Origin: Pseudoalteromonas rubra
Lineage (GTDB): Bacteria > Pseudomonadota > Gammaproteobacteria > Enterobacterales > Alteromonadaceae
DNA: 64,000 nt
Reading direction: 5' to 3'
Assembly: GCF_000238295.3 (NCBI RefSeq)
Contig: NZ_AHCD03000020.1
Location: forward strand, 62,001 to 126,000
In this document: in pieces, positions 37,904 to 46,611 of the stretch
Position numbering within the stretch: position 1 is the stretch's first letter
How the letters are laid out: every line of letters begins with the position of its first letter
Notes under the pieces: model-generated
Database searches by the model: none
Told to the model about the DNA's origin: nothing
The model's input: only the letters and a program-made list of their open reading frames with translations
Position numbers and translations under genes: made by a program

Positions 37904-38806
37904 ATGCATAAACTCTGGCAAACACTTCGTACCTCGGGATTACTATTGAGTCTGATAGCGGTCATACTTAGCGGGGTGCTTATCAACCAGCATGGACTGG
38001 TGTTTGGACAGGACTTTACGGGTGGCTATGTCAGTGAGTTCCAGCTCGCTCAGGATATCTCCAGCAGTGAGTTACGCGACCAGCTGACGCCCTATGTTTC
38101 CGGGGAGTTTCGATTATCTGAGCAAGGGGCGCTGCACTGGCAATTATTTCAGCCACCGCACAATAACAGCCCGACACCGCTCGACTGGCACACTCAGTTG
38201 CCCGACGATCTGGGGGTGGAGATCCTCGACAGCCGCTATGTGGGTGCGCAGATAGGCGCTGAGCTCATCGAGCAGGGCGGGCTGGCATTGCTCGTGAGCC
38301 TGTTGGCAGTGGGCCTGTATCTGATCGTGCGATTTGAATGGCGACTGGCTGTATCAGCAAGTCTGGCCTTGCTGCATGACGTGCTTATCACATTGGGCTT
38401 TTTTGCAGCGACCGGAATGGAATTTGACCTGACGGTACTGGCCGCCTTGCTGGCCATCATTGGCTACTCATTGAATGATTCGATTGTGATTGGCGACAAA
38501 GTCAGAGAGCTGGTTCGCGCCCGTCCGGATAGCACTGTGAGCAACACCATTAATGCGGCGTTGGGCAGCACCCTGGGCAGAACCGCCATTACCTCGCTGA
38601 CGACACTGACCACCATAGCCGCACTTTGGTGGCTCGGTGGGGCCAGTTTGCAGGGATTTGCGAGTGCTTTATTCATTGGGGTGGCAGTAGGGACCTGGTC
38701 TTCCGTTTTTGTCAGTGCAACCCTACCGCAGTGGCTGGGCCTGAGCTACAGTAATTATCAGCGCACGCTTAGCGAGCAGGAAAAGCAACAGCTTGCCGAG
38801 CCTTAA
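37904..38806 (+). CDS. secF: Second SecF-like translocase subunit
   Basis: This 300-residue partner of SecD has six predicted membrane helices. The first periplasmic signature is GQDFTGGYVSEFQL. Later conserved segments are VGAQIGAELIEQGGLALLVSL, LLAIIGYSLNDSIVIGDKVRE and TLGRTAITSLTTLTTIAALW (each within normal spacing). The ATG at 37904 has AAAGGAG 6 bases upstream and lies 1 base after the secD2 stop. SecF itself looks intact even though secD2 is frameshifted. Confidence 0.9.
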   Translation: MHKLWQTLRTSGLLLSLIAVILSGVLINQHGLVFGQDFTGGYVSEFQLAQDISSSELRDQLTPYVSGEFRLSEQGALHWQLFQPPHNNSPTPLDWHTQLPDDLGVEILDSRYVGAQIGAELIEQGGLALLVSLLAVGLYLIVRFEWRLAVSASLALLHDVLITLGFFAATGMEFDLTVLAALLAIIGYSLNDSIVIGDKVRELVRARPDSTVSNTINAALGSTLGRTAITSLTTLTTIAALWWLGGASLQGFASALFIGVAVGTWSSVFVSATLPQWLGLSYSNYQRTLSEQEKQQLAEP

Positions 38807-38862
38807 CCCGTGCATTGTGTTGCTCAAGGGGCTGATCGTAGCCTGCCCCTTGAGTAATGCTG

Positions 38863-40971
38863 TTAATCAGCCAGTAGTAACTCCACCACTTCTTTACGCG
38901 ATGTAAGTTGTTTGATGAGGAGGATTTGCGCATCGTTGACGGCGGAAATGCGGATAATATCATTTTCCACCGTAGTTATGATCTCAAAATCACCGCTGTG
39001 CAGATCGTAAGACCACAATTGGGCATCCTCGTTGATCCCATATAAGGTATTGCCAAAGGCAGTAAACAGGCGATCGCTGCCTTGCGTCAATAGCGGCTCA
39101 ATCAGCTGATCTTCAACCGGGCCGGATCGCCAGAAACGATCCATGTGATCGGTATAAACCAGGCTCCCGTCGGCGGTTTTGAGTGCCCAGGTTACGTCGC
39201 GGTCTTTGAGAATACGCACATCAGCGGTGTTCAGATCCAGCTCTGCAAAGGTGAGTATGCCATTGACCCGGATCAGAGATAAGGCTGTCTGGTTGCGACT
39301 GTCCCAATGAAACAGCTGCACCACCGGGTAGTCCAGTGGCACAGTGTGTTGGCTGCCATCGAGGTTGAAACGCACCAGTGTTTTGTCGGTATTGGCTAAC
39401 AGCTGTGTCCCATCGGCGGACCAGTGGGTTTCATATAAAGAGGTGTCCATAGGGAAATTGCTAAGCTGACGGGGGACTTGTCCGTCACTGAGCCAGATCT
39501 GCATTTGTCCGGAGCGCGCAGAATTAAAGGCGAGCAGCTCGCCCCCTGGCTGAAATAGGGCGTTGCTTTCTTCCCGGTTCGAGCGTTCTAAAATTTGATG
39601 TGTTTGTGCCTGTGTTGCCTGGTGTAAAGGCATGGCATAAATATCGCTGTCGTATTGTCCCTTGATCACCAGCATACGGCTGCCACTGGGATGAAACACC
39701 GGTGAGCCCATAGGTTCATCCACAGGCAGCGTCACCGGGTTAACCTGCCCCTGATAGGTTAGGGTGTATAACTGGCGGCCGGTGCTGAAGGCGAGTTGAT
39801 TCTCATAGGGCGAAAAGTTGGGGTAGATAGACTTAAAGGGGGCAATGGTATTGGGGTAGTGAATGCGATGGCTGGATACCTGCTCGCCATTGGGTTTGAG
39901 CATATCTATATAATGATGTGACCCTTCGCCGAGGCGCACGACCGCCAGCAGGCCGTCTTTACGCGAGTAATCATAACTGATGATATCGCCATCGCTGACC
40001 TCATAAAGAGGGGTGCTGGTGTTATCTTTCAGTGAGTAGCGAATTAATTTCCAGCGCTCATGGTTTTTTTGCAGCAGCGCAATGTGGTCGCTGTCCAGCC
40101 ATTGCGGCTCTCTGATCTGTGAGTTTTTGCATTCCAGCACGCGAGTCGGCGTTTGTGGTGTTTGCAGTGCTTTATCGAAATCCAGCATCATCAGGTGATA
40201 GCAGAGCTTTTGTGTCACGGGCTGAATACAGTTAGAGGTTTGTACAAAGGCCAGCGTTTTGCCATCGGGCGAAAACTGATGTTGTCCGTTGATATCCAGG
40301 TTGTCCGTGAGACGAAACTCCTGCTGGGTATCGATGCGTTTTGCCCAGATATTATTACGACACACTTCTGTGGAGTAACGGTGAAACACAATATATTCAC
40401 CATCAGGGGAGTATATTCCGGCAACTTCGCGGTTATCTGTGGCAGTCAGTGGCCGGAATTCGCTGATCGTGAGCTGTGCGCTTGAGTTTGGTTCGAATAA
40501 GACAGAGGCTGCGAGGCCAACAATAAAAAATGCCGCTGCAAACAGGGCAAAACCAAATTGGGAGCGGGAGCGTACCTGAGCGGGCGCTGGTGTGGGGTTT
40601 GGTTCGGGTTGAGTGTTCTCTGTGTGCTGTTCAGGTGTCGTACTTTGCGATTGTGCTTGCCAGCGTACTTCGCATTCCAGGCTGTAGCCCTTCTTGGCAT
40701 GGGTCTTGATGATATGCTGCTCTTTGCCATCATCACCTAATGCTTTTCTCAACTGCGCAATGCAACGCTGCAGGGTGTTCGGCGAGACCACTGTATCTTG
40801 CCACACGTGATCCAGCAGCATGTCCTGACTGAGCACTTGCCCCTGATGTTGTGCCAGCACCGTGAGTACAGACAGTGCCTTGGGCGCTAAGGTTTTTATC
40901 TCTTCTTCGACGGTGATTTGATTACGTGATAAGTCTACAAAAAACTCACCTATCCAGTATTGCTGTGTCAT
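38863..40971 (-). CDS. CadC/ToxR-like membrane transcriptional regulator with beta-propeller sensor
   Basis: This 702-residue protein has a cytoplasmic winged-helix DNA-binding domain (about residues 10-100, with LAPKALSVLTVLAQHQGQVLS and TLQRCIAQLRKALGDD). A proline/glutamine-rich linker and one membrane helix (about 139-159) follow. The long periplasmic part is built of TolB/PD40-type beta-propeller repeats (for example FSPDGKTLAFVQ, FSPYENQLAFS, FQPGGELLAFNSARSGQMQIW). Start is at 40971, with AGGGA upstream; an earlier ATG at 41025 is less likely. It may sense an envelope condition and control the neighbouring secDF2 or glycosylation genes, but that is only inferred from position. Confidence 0.88.
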   Translation of the reverse strand: MTQQYWIGEFFVDLSRNQITVEEEIKTLAPKALSVLTVLAQHQGQVLSQDMLLDHVWQDTVVSPNTLQRCIAQLRKALGDDGKEQHIIKTHAKKGYSLECEVRWQAQSQSTTPEQHTENTQPEPNPTPAPAQVRSRSQFGFALFAAAFFIVGLAASVLFEPNSSAQLTISEFRPLTATDNREVAGIYSPDGEYIVFHRYSTEVCRNNIWAKRIDTQQEFRLTDNLDINGQHQFSPDGKTLAFVQTSNCIQPVTQKLCYHLMMLDFDKALQTPQTPTRVLECKNSQIREPQWLDSDHIALLQKNHERWKLIRYSLKDNTSTPLYEVSDGDIISYDYSRKDGLLAVVRLGEGSHHYIDMLKPNGEQVSSHRIHYPNTIAPFKSIYPNFSPYENQLAFSTGRQLYTLTYQGQVNPVTLPVDEPMGSPVFHPSGSRMLVIKGQYDSDIYAMPLHQATQAQTHQILERSNREESNALFQPGGELLAFNSARSGQMQIWLSDGQVPRQLSNFPMDTSLYETHWSADGTQLLANTDKTLVRFNLDGSQHTVPLDYPVVQLFHWDSRNQTALSLIRVNGILTFAELDLNTADVRILKDRDVTWALKTADGSLVYTDHMDRFWRSGPVEDQLIEPLLTQGSDRLFTAFGNTLYGINEDAQLWSYDLHSGDFEIITTVENDIIRISAVNDAQILLIKQLTSRKEVVELLLAD

Positions 40972-41175
40972 AACATCCCTAATGCGCCTGGCGCTTTTAC
41001 TACTCACCCACCGACGTTTGGTCAATGCGGATTTTCTTATGTTTATTCTTATTGTGTGTTTGGCTCACCCATTATCCTAACTCGGTTATTTGTTCAGGTT
41101 GTGAATAAGCGCACCACAGCAGAATATAACATCGGCGTTGAATTACCAGTGTTACCCTGTCTCATTTTTCATAAG

Positions 41176-42198
41176 CTAACACCATCTGGGATTAAGTAAG
41201 GTCCAATGTACAACTTGTTCTAAGCGGCTGAGTAAGTCTACTTTTGGTGTCCAGCCTAATTGCTTCATTTTTTCACCGCATAAGGCGTACCTCAGATCGT
41301 GTCCGGGCCGCGAAGAGTGAAAGTCGACGAGTTCGTAACGCAGCGGTTTGTTTTGCACCTGTGCAATGATTTGGGCCAGCTCCAGGTTATTTAGCTCCTT
41401 TGCGCCAACGATATTGAATTTAGGGCAAAGGGTTTGTTCATTGTCTGTCTTCTCAGACCAGTTGCTATCAACCAGAAAGAGCAGGGCATCGGCAACATCC
41501 TGCGCATGAATATAAAAGCGAGAGCCTGGGATGGTACAGGTTTTGTCACTGTGGATCGTGACGGTTTCTCCTTGTTGTATTTTTCTGATGCTTTGCGGAA
41601 TAAATTTCTCCGGGTGTTGCCGCTGACCAAAAACATTCATGGTATGGGTGATCACGACAGGTACTTTATATGTGTTGTGGTAGGCAACCGCGAGTTCCTC
41701 GCCCCCTGCTTTGGTTGCAGAGTAAGGGTTGGTACTGTTATAGCGGTCATTCTCTTTATAGCACACATCGGCGGGGGCCGGACCAAACACTTCGTCTGTA
41801 CTGAAGTAAAAAAACCGCCTGAGGTTATCCTGGCTACGGGCAAAGTCCAAAATGTTACAGGTGCCCACGACGTTATCCAGCACAAAGCTCATTGGATAGG
41901 CAATGCTTCTGTCTACATGAGATCCTGCAGCCAGATGAAAGACATAATCTACCCGGCCAATTTCCTGAATAATTTGTGGGTTTAATGCCGCTTTTAAGTC
42001 GTGAAACACAATTTTTACCCGGCGTGTTACGGCCGGAGGGAGGTCGCTTAATGCATCCTGCAGGCGGTTTAGGTTACCGCTGTAGTCGAGTCTATCCAGT
42101 GTTGTAATGTGCCAGTCTGTTCGCCGCAGGATCTCCAGCACCAGGTGGTGGGCAATAAATCCGGCACCCCCAGTGATTAATACACGTGTTTCAGCCAT
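41176..42198 (-). CDS. Sugar-nucleotide 4,6-dehydratase, RmlB-like (extended SDR)
   Basis: This 340-residue NAD(P)-dependent extended short-chain dehydrogenase has the Rossmann motif GGAGFI (10-15), the STDE motif (T134, D135, E136) characteristic of RmlB-type dehydratases, and catalytic Y159 and K163 (YSATK). It probably converts dTDP- or UDP-hexose to a 4-keto-6-deoxy sugar. No other rml or polysaccharide genes flank it. Instead it lies beside a polyproline protein and two protein-modifying glycosyltransferase genes, suggesting it supplies their donor sugar. ATG 42204 is an alternative start. Confidence 0.85.
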   Translation of the reverse strand: MAETRVLITGGAGFIAHHLVLEILRRTDWHITTLDRLDYSGNLNRLQDALSDLPPAVTRRVKIVFHDLKAALNPQIIQEIGRVDYVFHLAAGSHVDRSIAYPMSFVLDNVVGTCNILDFARSQDNLRRFFYFSTDEVFGPAPADVCYKENDRYNSTNPYSATKAGGEELAVAYHNTYKVPVVITHTMNVFGQRQHPEKFIPQSIRKIQQGETVTIHSDKTCTIPGSRFYIHAQDVADALLFLVDSNWSEKTDNEQTLCPKFNIVGAKELNNLELAQIIAQVQNKPLRYELVDFHSSRPGHDLRYALCGEKMKQLGWTPKVDLLSRLEQVVHWTLLNPRWC

Positions 42199-42382
42199 TA
42201 ACATCGCTCGGTGGATAAGTGATATGTCTAACTATAGCTGCTCATTACGGGGGCACAGATCAAACTGCAATTGGGAAGTCACAAAGTAAATAGACCATGA
42301 AAAAGATTATTCAGCTTTTTGCATTGAACTTGGCGAGTTATTGACCATACTCTATGAGTACCCAATTACCTTGGAGGTACTC

Positions 42383-42820
42383 ATGACTTTGAACTTAACA
42401 CGTGTTGCAGTGGCTGTGCTGATGGCAACATCGATGCAAGTCGCCGCCAAAGGCGAAAAAATCGATGTGTGTCACCACAGTCGCTATGATGTACACGTGA
42501 TCACGGTATCGATTAAAGCGGCAAATAAGCTGATACGTCGCGGGGATTTTTTACCCTACACACTCTATCAGGATAGTGATTATGATGGTTTTGGCAATGC
42601 GGATGTCAGTATTCAAAGCTGCGTAGATTACGTAGATGGGTATGTTGATAACGATACCGATCTGGATGATACAGACCCTAATGTGACTGACCAGCCTGTG
42701 GTGACCCCCCCTCCACCACCTGCGCCTACAGCCATGCCGCCGCCACCGCCAACCACCTTTGGCATACCACCACCTCCGCCGCCCACAACCTTTGGCGGGG
42801 CACCACCTCCACCGGTATAA
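42383..42820 (+). CDS. Secreted MopE-like metal-binding protein with polyproline tail
   Basis: This 145-residue protein has a signal peptide (residues 1-22, VAVAVLMATSMQVAA) and a VCHHS segment with a later RRGDFLPYTLY. A single acidic motif (DSDYDGFG, then CVDYVDGYVDNDTDLDD) like the MopE/thrombospondin-type calcium or copper-binding repeat follows. The tail is a low-complexity run of three PPPPP/TTFG-type units ending PPPPV (about 107-145). GGAGG lies 7 bases before ATG 42383. It lies between a sugar-nucleotide dehydratase and a prolyl-4-hydroxylase/glycosyltransferase fusion on the opposite strand, so it is the obvious candidate substrate for proline hydroxylation and glycosylation. That role is inferred. 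Confidence 0.82.
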   Translation: MTLNLTRVAVAVLMATSMQVAAKGEKIDVCHHSRYDVHVITVSIKAANKLIRRGDFLPYTLYQDSDYDGFGNADVSIQSCVDYVDGYVDNDTDLDDTDPNVTDQPVVTPPPPPAPTAMPPPPPTTFGIPPPPPPTTFGGAPPPPV

Positions 42821-42826
42821 CTTAGC

Positions 42827-42854
42827 AAAGCATCATTCGTTGTAATGGTGCTTT
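42827..42854. terminator. Hairpin between convergent polyproline gene and fusion gene
   Basis: The imperfect stem AAAGCATCATT / AATGGTGCTTT with a 6-base loop lies 7 bases after the polyproline gene stop and 11 bases before the stop of the gene on the other strand. Pyrimidine-rich flanks suit a shared terminator. Confidence 0.6.
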
Positions 42855-42864
42855 CTTATTATTG

Positions 42865-45663
42865 CTATTTATTAAATGGTTTTTCTCTAAACCAGGCGCT
42901 AATGATGTACTTGAATCCCGACTCAACCGGCTGGCCGCAGTGGTAGGTGTATTCGTTGGGCTTACCCAGCGGTGACAAGTTGTTCCAGCACAAGGCCATG
43001 CCGGTGCGGGGCGTGACCGTGATATCCAGCTGGGTAAAGTGTGTGTTTCCGCCGCTAAAATCATCGTTTAAATAGACAACGCATGTCCAGGTACGCTGGC
43101 CGACACTGTCGATGCATTTTTGGTAGCTGGGGGACGACTCGTGAAAGAAATCGCAGTGCACTTTGTACTCTTGCCCGGTGCCATAGCGCTGGATCTGTAA
43201 AGACTCCAGATACGCGCTATCAATACCCATCAGGGCACTGATTTTATTTTTTATTTTGATATTTTCCTGGTGACTGATCTGTTCCAGGCAGGCGGTGCAG
43301 GAGGTACGGTAACCCTGATTGCTGTCGCCCTGCTGGTCAACGACGGTCGAGGGCTGAAAGTGGCCCTCCAGGCGGGTAATCAACGACTGGCATTCCTGCT
43401 CAGATAAAGCTCCCTCAAAACGGAAAATTTGTGCGCGTACATCTGCAATGCGGATGCTTTTTGGGTTTTGCGTGATGGCGATGTTGGCAAAAGCAAAATA
43501 GAGACTCGGTTTGGTGTGTGTGCTTTCACGCAGGCTGGCATCTTCTATTTGCTCGGTCTTTATTTTCGGTTTGAATCCATACATGGCTTTTTCGGCCATT
43601 TCCATGGCGTAGCCAGATTCAATCAGATCTCTGTATACCTGCGCCTTGCTTTCACCGGCCTCAAGCTTTTGGCTAACCCATTCAATTAAGTCAACAGAGG
43701 GGTGAATGTTCACCTGAGCATATCGCTGTCCGTTGTCTGCTCTGTCTTGATTTGTTGGCAAAACGCCGGGCAAAGTCAGCTGAGTGCGTTGTTTATCAAA
43801 ACGTTTAAACTGGGGGATCTGCAAAGGAGACAGCGCAGAGCTATCGGTGTGGGCTGTATCCTGACGTAGTGGCAGCGTGCTGAGCGTCAGAGCATCGGGC
43901 GTAACGGCGACGGTGTGGGTTGAGGCTAACCAGCTGAGCAGGTGCGCTATCTGAGTCTGACTCAAATAAGGGGTTCGGATCAGCCCTTCGTTTAAAAGTA
44001 TTGATAACGCCTGCGCGGCAGAGCGCGGACCTGAAGGCAGTTGTTCAGTGGCCATAATACAGTGATCAACCTGATAGCGCGTTTGCTCGTCGCAGGGCAG
44101 GGGTTCACAGATATGATGCAACTGGCCATTAAAATAGGCGCTGGTAACGGGCTGAGTGTGCAATGCTTTACGCTGTTGCGCAGGAATTATGTGTGGGGCG
44201 CGAACAGCCTGAACATCGCCATTACTGGTTAACTGAAAGCGGCCGTAGCTGAGGACCTCGACTTGCTGTGCATCCGGGGTCTCAAGGCTGACAGCGTTGT
44301 GGCTGAGATCTGAACTGCAAACCGCAATCACCTGATTGCTCACCCTAAGTAGCAGGCCGTTGAGGTAAGTGGCATGCTGCGTGGTTGAAGCCTGGAGCGT
44401 TTGCAGCAATTCAATTAAACGATAGAGGGCCTGATCTGCGTAGAGTAACTCCGCATCCTGTTGAGCATTCAGATACACACTATAAAATTCCCGCTCTTCG
44501 CGCAGCTCTAGATGGTGATCCCAGTTGACTGGCCAGTCACTCCGGAGCTGGGTAAAGAGACGCTTAAAGTCATTGCGTAGCCTATCCTGCTGGATGACCA
44601 CGACGACGGCTTGCTCTGCCACATCGAGCCAGAGCGGTTCGCACCAATCGCGCAGCAAGCCTTCCTGGCTAAAGTTTGCTGTGATAGCTTGGATATCGGC
44701 GTTGGCATGGGCCACATCGGTCCCATACTGACGATGTAGCGTGAGCGCGATGTCGGATACTGACTGATTCGATTGCAGCCCCTGCCAGATGGTACTTGCC
44801 AAGGGGTCGAGTAAAAACCAGGTGTCGTGGAGTGGGCTGTTAATAAACACCTGTTCGTCAATCTGAAAACCCCGGGTGACAGGGCATGAGTTTGGATTTT
44901 TATTGGGTACGTGTGGCGACGATGGTGAGCGGGTTGGAATTCTGGCACACCGACTGAGTGCAACATAATCTCTTTGCCAGCGAGGCTTAAGCTGTACGTC
45001 TCCCAATGGCAGTTTCCCCGAGATGGCCAGCTGATTAACAATATAGCCGGCATGATCGCTGATACTGGCGCAATTTCCGCCGACCTCGGATGCATGAAAA
45101 GCGCCTGATGACTGCCAGCGATAGACATAAAAAATATCTTCCCATGGCAATATTTGCGTGTGTTTATCGCTTCCCAGCGCACGAAACAGCGCTAAATCAA
45201 TCGCACTGACATCATGCTCTAAATAGCCGCCAATTTGCTGCCACACAGTGCGTTCAATCGCCAGGTTGCACTGATAGAGATTTTCAGAATATTCAAGCTC
45301 ATGGTTGCTGTTTTCCAGCCAGGCCTGGCGGGTATGGAAAACGCCATCACGGATCTGCGCGGCGCTTACGCTGAGTCGCCAGGGCAGATAAATGTCATCG
45401 TCCTCCCAGGGCATTAAGATGTCACCCGTGCAGTAACTGGCAGCCAGATTGAATTTTTTACCCAGGGGAACAACGCGGGTCGACAGATTGATAACGGTCA
45501 CTTGCGGGTGTTCGAACAGTAAACGATGCCCGCTGAAGTCATTGAGAACAATTAGCTCTTTCTCACCGGCATAATCCTGGCGCAGAAACGATTCAATGGC
45601 CTCTTCTAACAAATGCGGGCGGCCAAAGGTGCAGCAAAAGCAGGAAATCTTAGGTAATGACAT
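42865..45663 (-). CDS. Fusion enzyme: family 2 glycosyltransferase, PqqD-like domain, degenerate HprK-like region and prolyl-4-hydroxylase
   Basis: This 932-residue protein is predicted cytoplasmic, with no signal or membrane segment. Residues 1-240 form a GT-A family 2 glycosyltransferase (TFGRPHLLEEAI; acidic metal site EDDD ending at 90). Residues about 262-338 look like a PqqD/RiPP-recognition winged helix (TWFLLDPLASTIWQGL, then LTLHRQYG). Residues about 345-560 are poorly recognised and may be a degenerate HprK-like module without a P-loop. Residues about 745-930 are a prolyl-4-hydroxylase-type 2-oxoglutarate/Fe(II) dioxygenase with RYGTGQEYKVHCDFF (H836, D838), YLNDDFSGGNTHF, H908 and K918. 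All iron and 2-oxoglutarate ligands are present. It is 9 bases downstream of the GnT1-like gene, with GAGGAG before the ATG. Confidence 0.9.
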   Translation of the reverse strand: MSLPKISCFCCTFGRPHLLEEAIESFLRQDYAGEKELIVLNDFSGHRLLFEHPQVTVINLSTRVVPLGKKFNLAASYCTGDILMPWEDDDIYLPWRLSVSAAQIRDGVFHTRQAWLENSNHELEYSENLYQCNLAIERTVWQQIGGYLEHDVSAIDLALFRALGSDKHTQILPWEDIFYVYRWQSSGAFHASEVGGNCASISDHAGYIVNQLAISGKLPLGDVQLKPRWQRDYVALSRCARIPTRSPSSPHVPNKNPNSCPVTRGFQIDEQVFINSPLHDTWFLLDPLASTIWQGLQSNQSVSDIALTLHRQYGTDVAHANADIQAITANFSQEGLLRDWCEPLWLDVAEQAVVVVIQQDRLRNDFKRLFTQLRSDWPVNWDHHLELREEREFYSVYLNAQQDAELLYADQALYRLIELLQTLQASTTQHATYLNGLLLRVSNQVIAVCSSDLSHNAVSLETPDAQQVEVLSYGRFQLTSNGDVQAVRAPHIIPAQQRKALHTQPVTSAYFNGQLHHICEPLPCDEQTRYQVDHCIMATEQLPSGPRSAAQALSILLNEGLIRTPYLSQTQIAHLLSWLASTHTVAVTPDALTLSTLPLRQDTAHTDSSALSPLQIPQFKRFDKQRTQLTLPGVLPTNQDRADNGQRYAQVNIHPSVDLIEWVSQKLEAGESKAQVYRDLIESGYAMEMAEKAMYGFKPKIKTEQIEDASLRESTHTKPSLYFAFANIAITQNPKSIRIADVRAQIFRFEGALSEQECQSLITRLEGHFQPSTVVDQQGDSNQGYRTSCTACLEQISHQENIKIKNKISALMGIDSAYLESLQIQRYGTGQEYKVHCDFFHESSPSYQKCIDSVGQRTWTCVVYLNDDFSGGNTHFTQLDITVTPRTGMALCWNNLSPLGKPNEYTYHCGQPVESGFKYIISAWFREKPFNK

Positions 45664-45672
45664 AGTGCTCCT

Positions 45673-46611
45673 CTAACGCGTGGCCTTAGTTTCTGAGTTT
45701 TGAGGGTAAAGTTCGCCATCCCGGTATTCGAGTGCCAGCAATGACAAGTATTGCGAGGTTGTCCGGGCCTTTCCCAGCGGGAAGTGTTCGACAGGAAAAC
45801 TGTCATGGGCTGGGTCAAATGTGTGTTCAATCAGTGCACGCAGGCGGATCTGCGCGCGGGTATTGAGCGCCACCCATTTAGCGTCGTCATTCCAGTGTAC
45901 ATGCTGCTCGAATACGGGTTTTTCTTTACCGTACTGGTGTAATACAAGGTGCTGAGACGGGATAAAGCAATCATATCCTAAGGTCCAGAGCTTCAGAGAA
46001 TGGGTAAACTCTTCCTGGTTAAAGTACATGATGGGGTCGATAGGTAAGTCGTGATTGAGTTGACCCTGTGCAAAGTAGAAACCACAGGCACATAAGTGAC
46101 TGGCAATGGGCGCTGTGTGCAGGGTTGTGTCAGCATCAAAAAATGGCTCGAAACGGACACTGCCGTCCATGACTGGCCCTACTTTTAATCGCGCAATGGG
46201 CGTATCTGCGAGGGATGTTTGTGCCCGAAAAGGGGCTGGGTAGGTGGTTAGTACGGGTTTGTCACTCGGGCAGCGTGTCAACTCCTCTATCATGCGCTTG
46301 TCCCAGTTGACGACGAATCGAGTATGGCTGTCGACGGAGAGCACATAATCTTCGTCACGATATAAATTTTGTGCTACGTGGCGCGCCCAGCAAACGCCTT
46401 GCGCCTGTTCAACAGGCACCGCAACCAGTCTGACATCGGCATCTAGCTCAGAGGGAAACAACAGGTATTCATCCAGCCCCGGGATATACTGCCAACATAC
46501 ACCGAAAACAAGCCGCTGTGGGTCGCTCGCATTGTCTACTGCGCTCCTTATGGTGGCTAGTAATTCAGGATCCCGATAGGCCGCAATTTGAACGAAAATA
46601 GACGCATTCAT
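45673..46611 (-). CDS. GlcNAc-transferase family protein resembling Skp1-hydroxyproline GnT1
   Basis: This 312-residue glycosyltransferase begins IFVQIAAYRDPELLATI and contains VFGVCWQY and VDSHTRFVVNWD. These are hallmarks of the GlcNAc family typified by the Dictyostelium enzyme that adds GlcNAc to hydroxyproline of Skp1; the DSH at 94-96 is the metal-binding DxH. The later part has DGSVRFEPFF, a CGFYFAQG segment and NQEEFTHSLKLWTLGYD. It is the first gene of a two-gene operon with the fusion that carries the prolyl hydroxylase. The actual sugar and acceptor are unknown. Confidence 0.88.
   Translation of the reverse strand: MNASIFVQIAAYRDPELLATIRSAVDNASDPQRLVFGVCWQYIPGLDEYLLFPSELDADVRLVAVPVEQAQGVCWARHVAQNLYRDEDYVLSVDSHTRFVVNWDKRMIEELTRCPSDKPVLTTYPAPFRAQTSLADTPIARLKVGPVMDGSVRFEPFFDADTTLHTAPIASHLCACGFYFAQGQLNHDLPIDPIMYFNQEEFTHSLKLWTLGYDCFIPSQHLVLHQYGKEKPVFEQHVHWNDDAKWVALNTRAQIRLRALIEHTFDPAHDSFPVEHFPLGKARTTSQYLSLLALEYRDGELYPQNSETKATR

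Noticed and set aside
41176..42198. O-antigen or capsule cluster around the RmlB-like gene
   Set aside because: No other sugar-nucleotide, flippase or polymerase genes are adjacent. Neighbours are a regulator, a polyproline protein and protein-modification enzymes.
42822..43064. 80-codon frame overlapping the 3' end of the fusion gene
   Set aside because: It shares the strand but is out of frame with the conserved prolyl-4-hydroxylase end, and it lacks a ribosome binding site.
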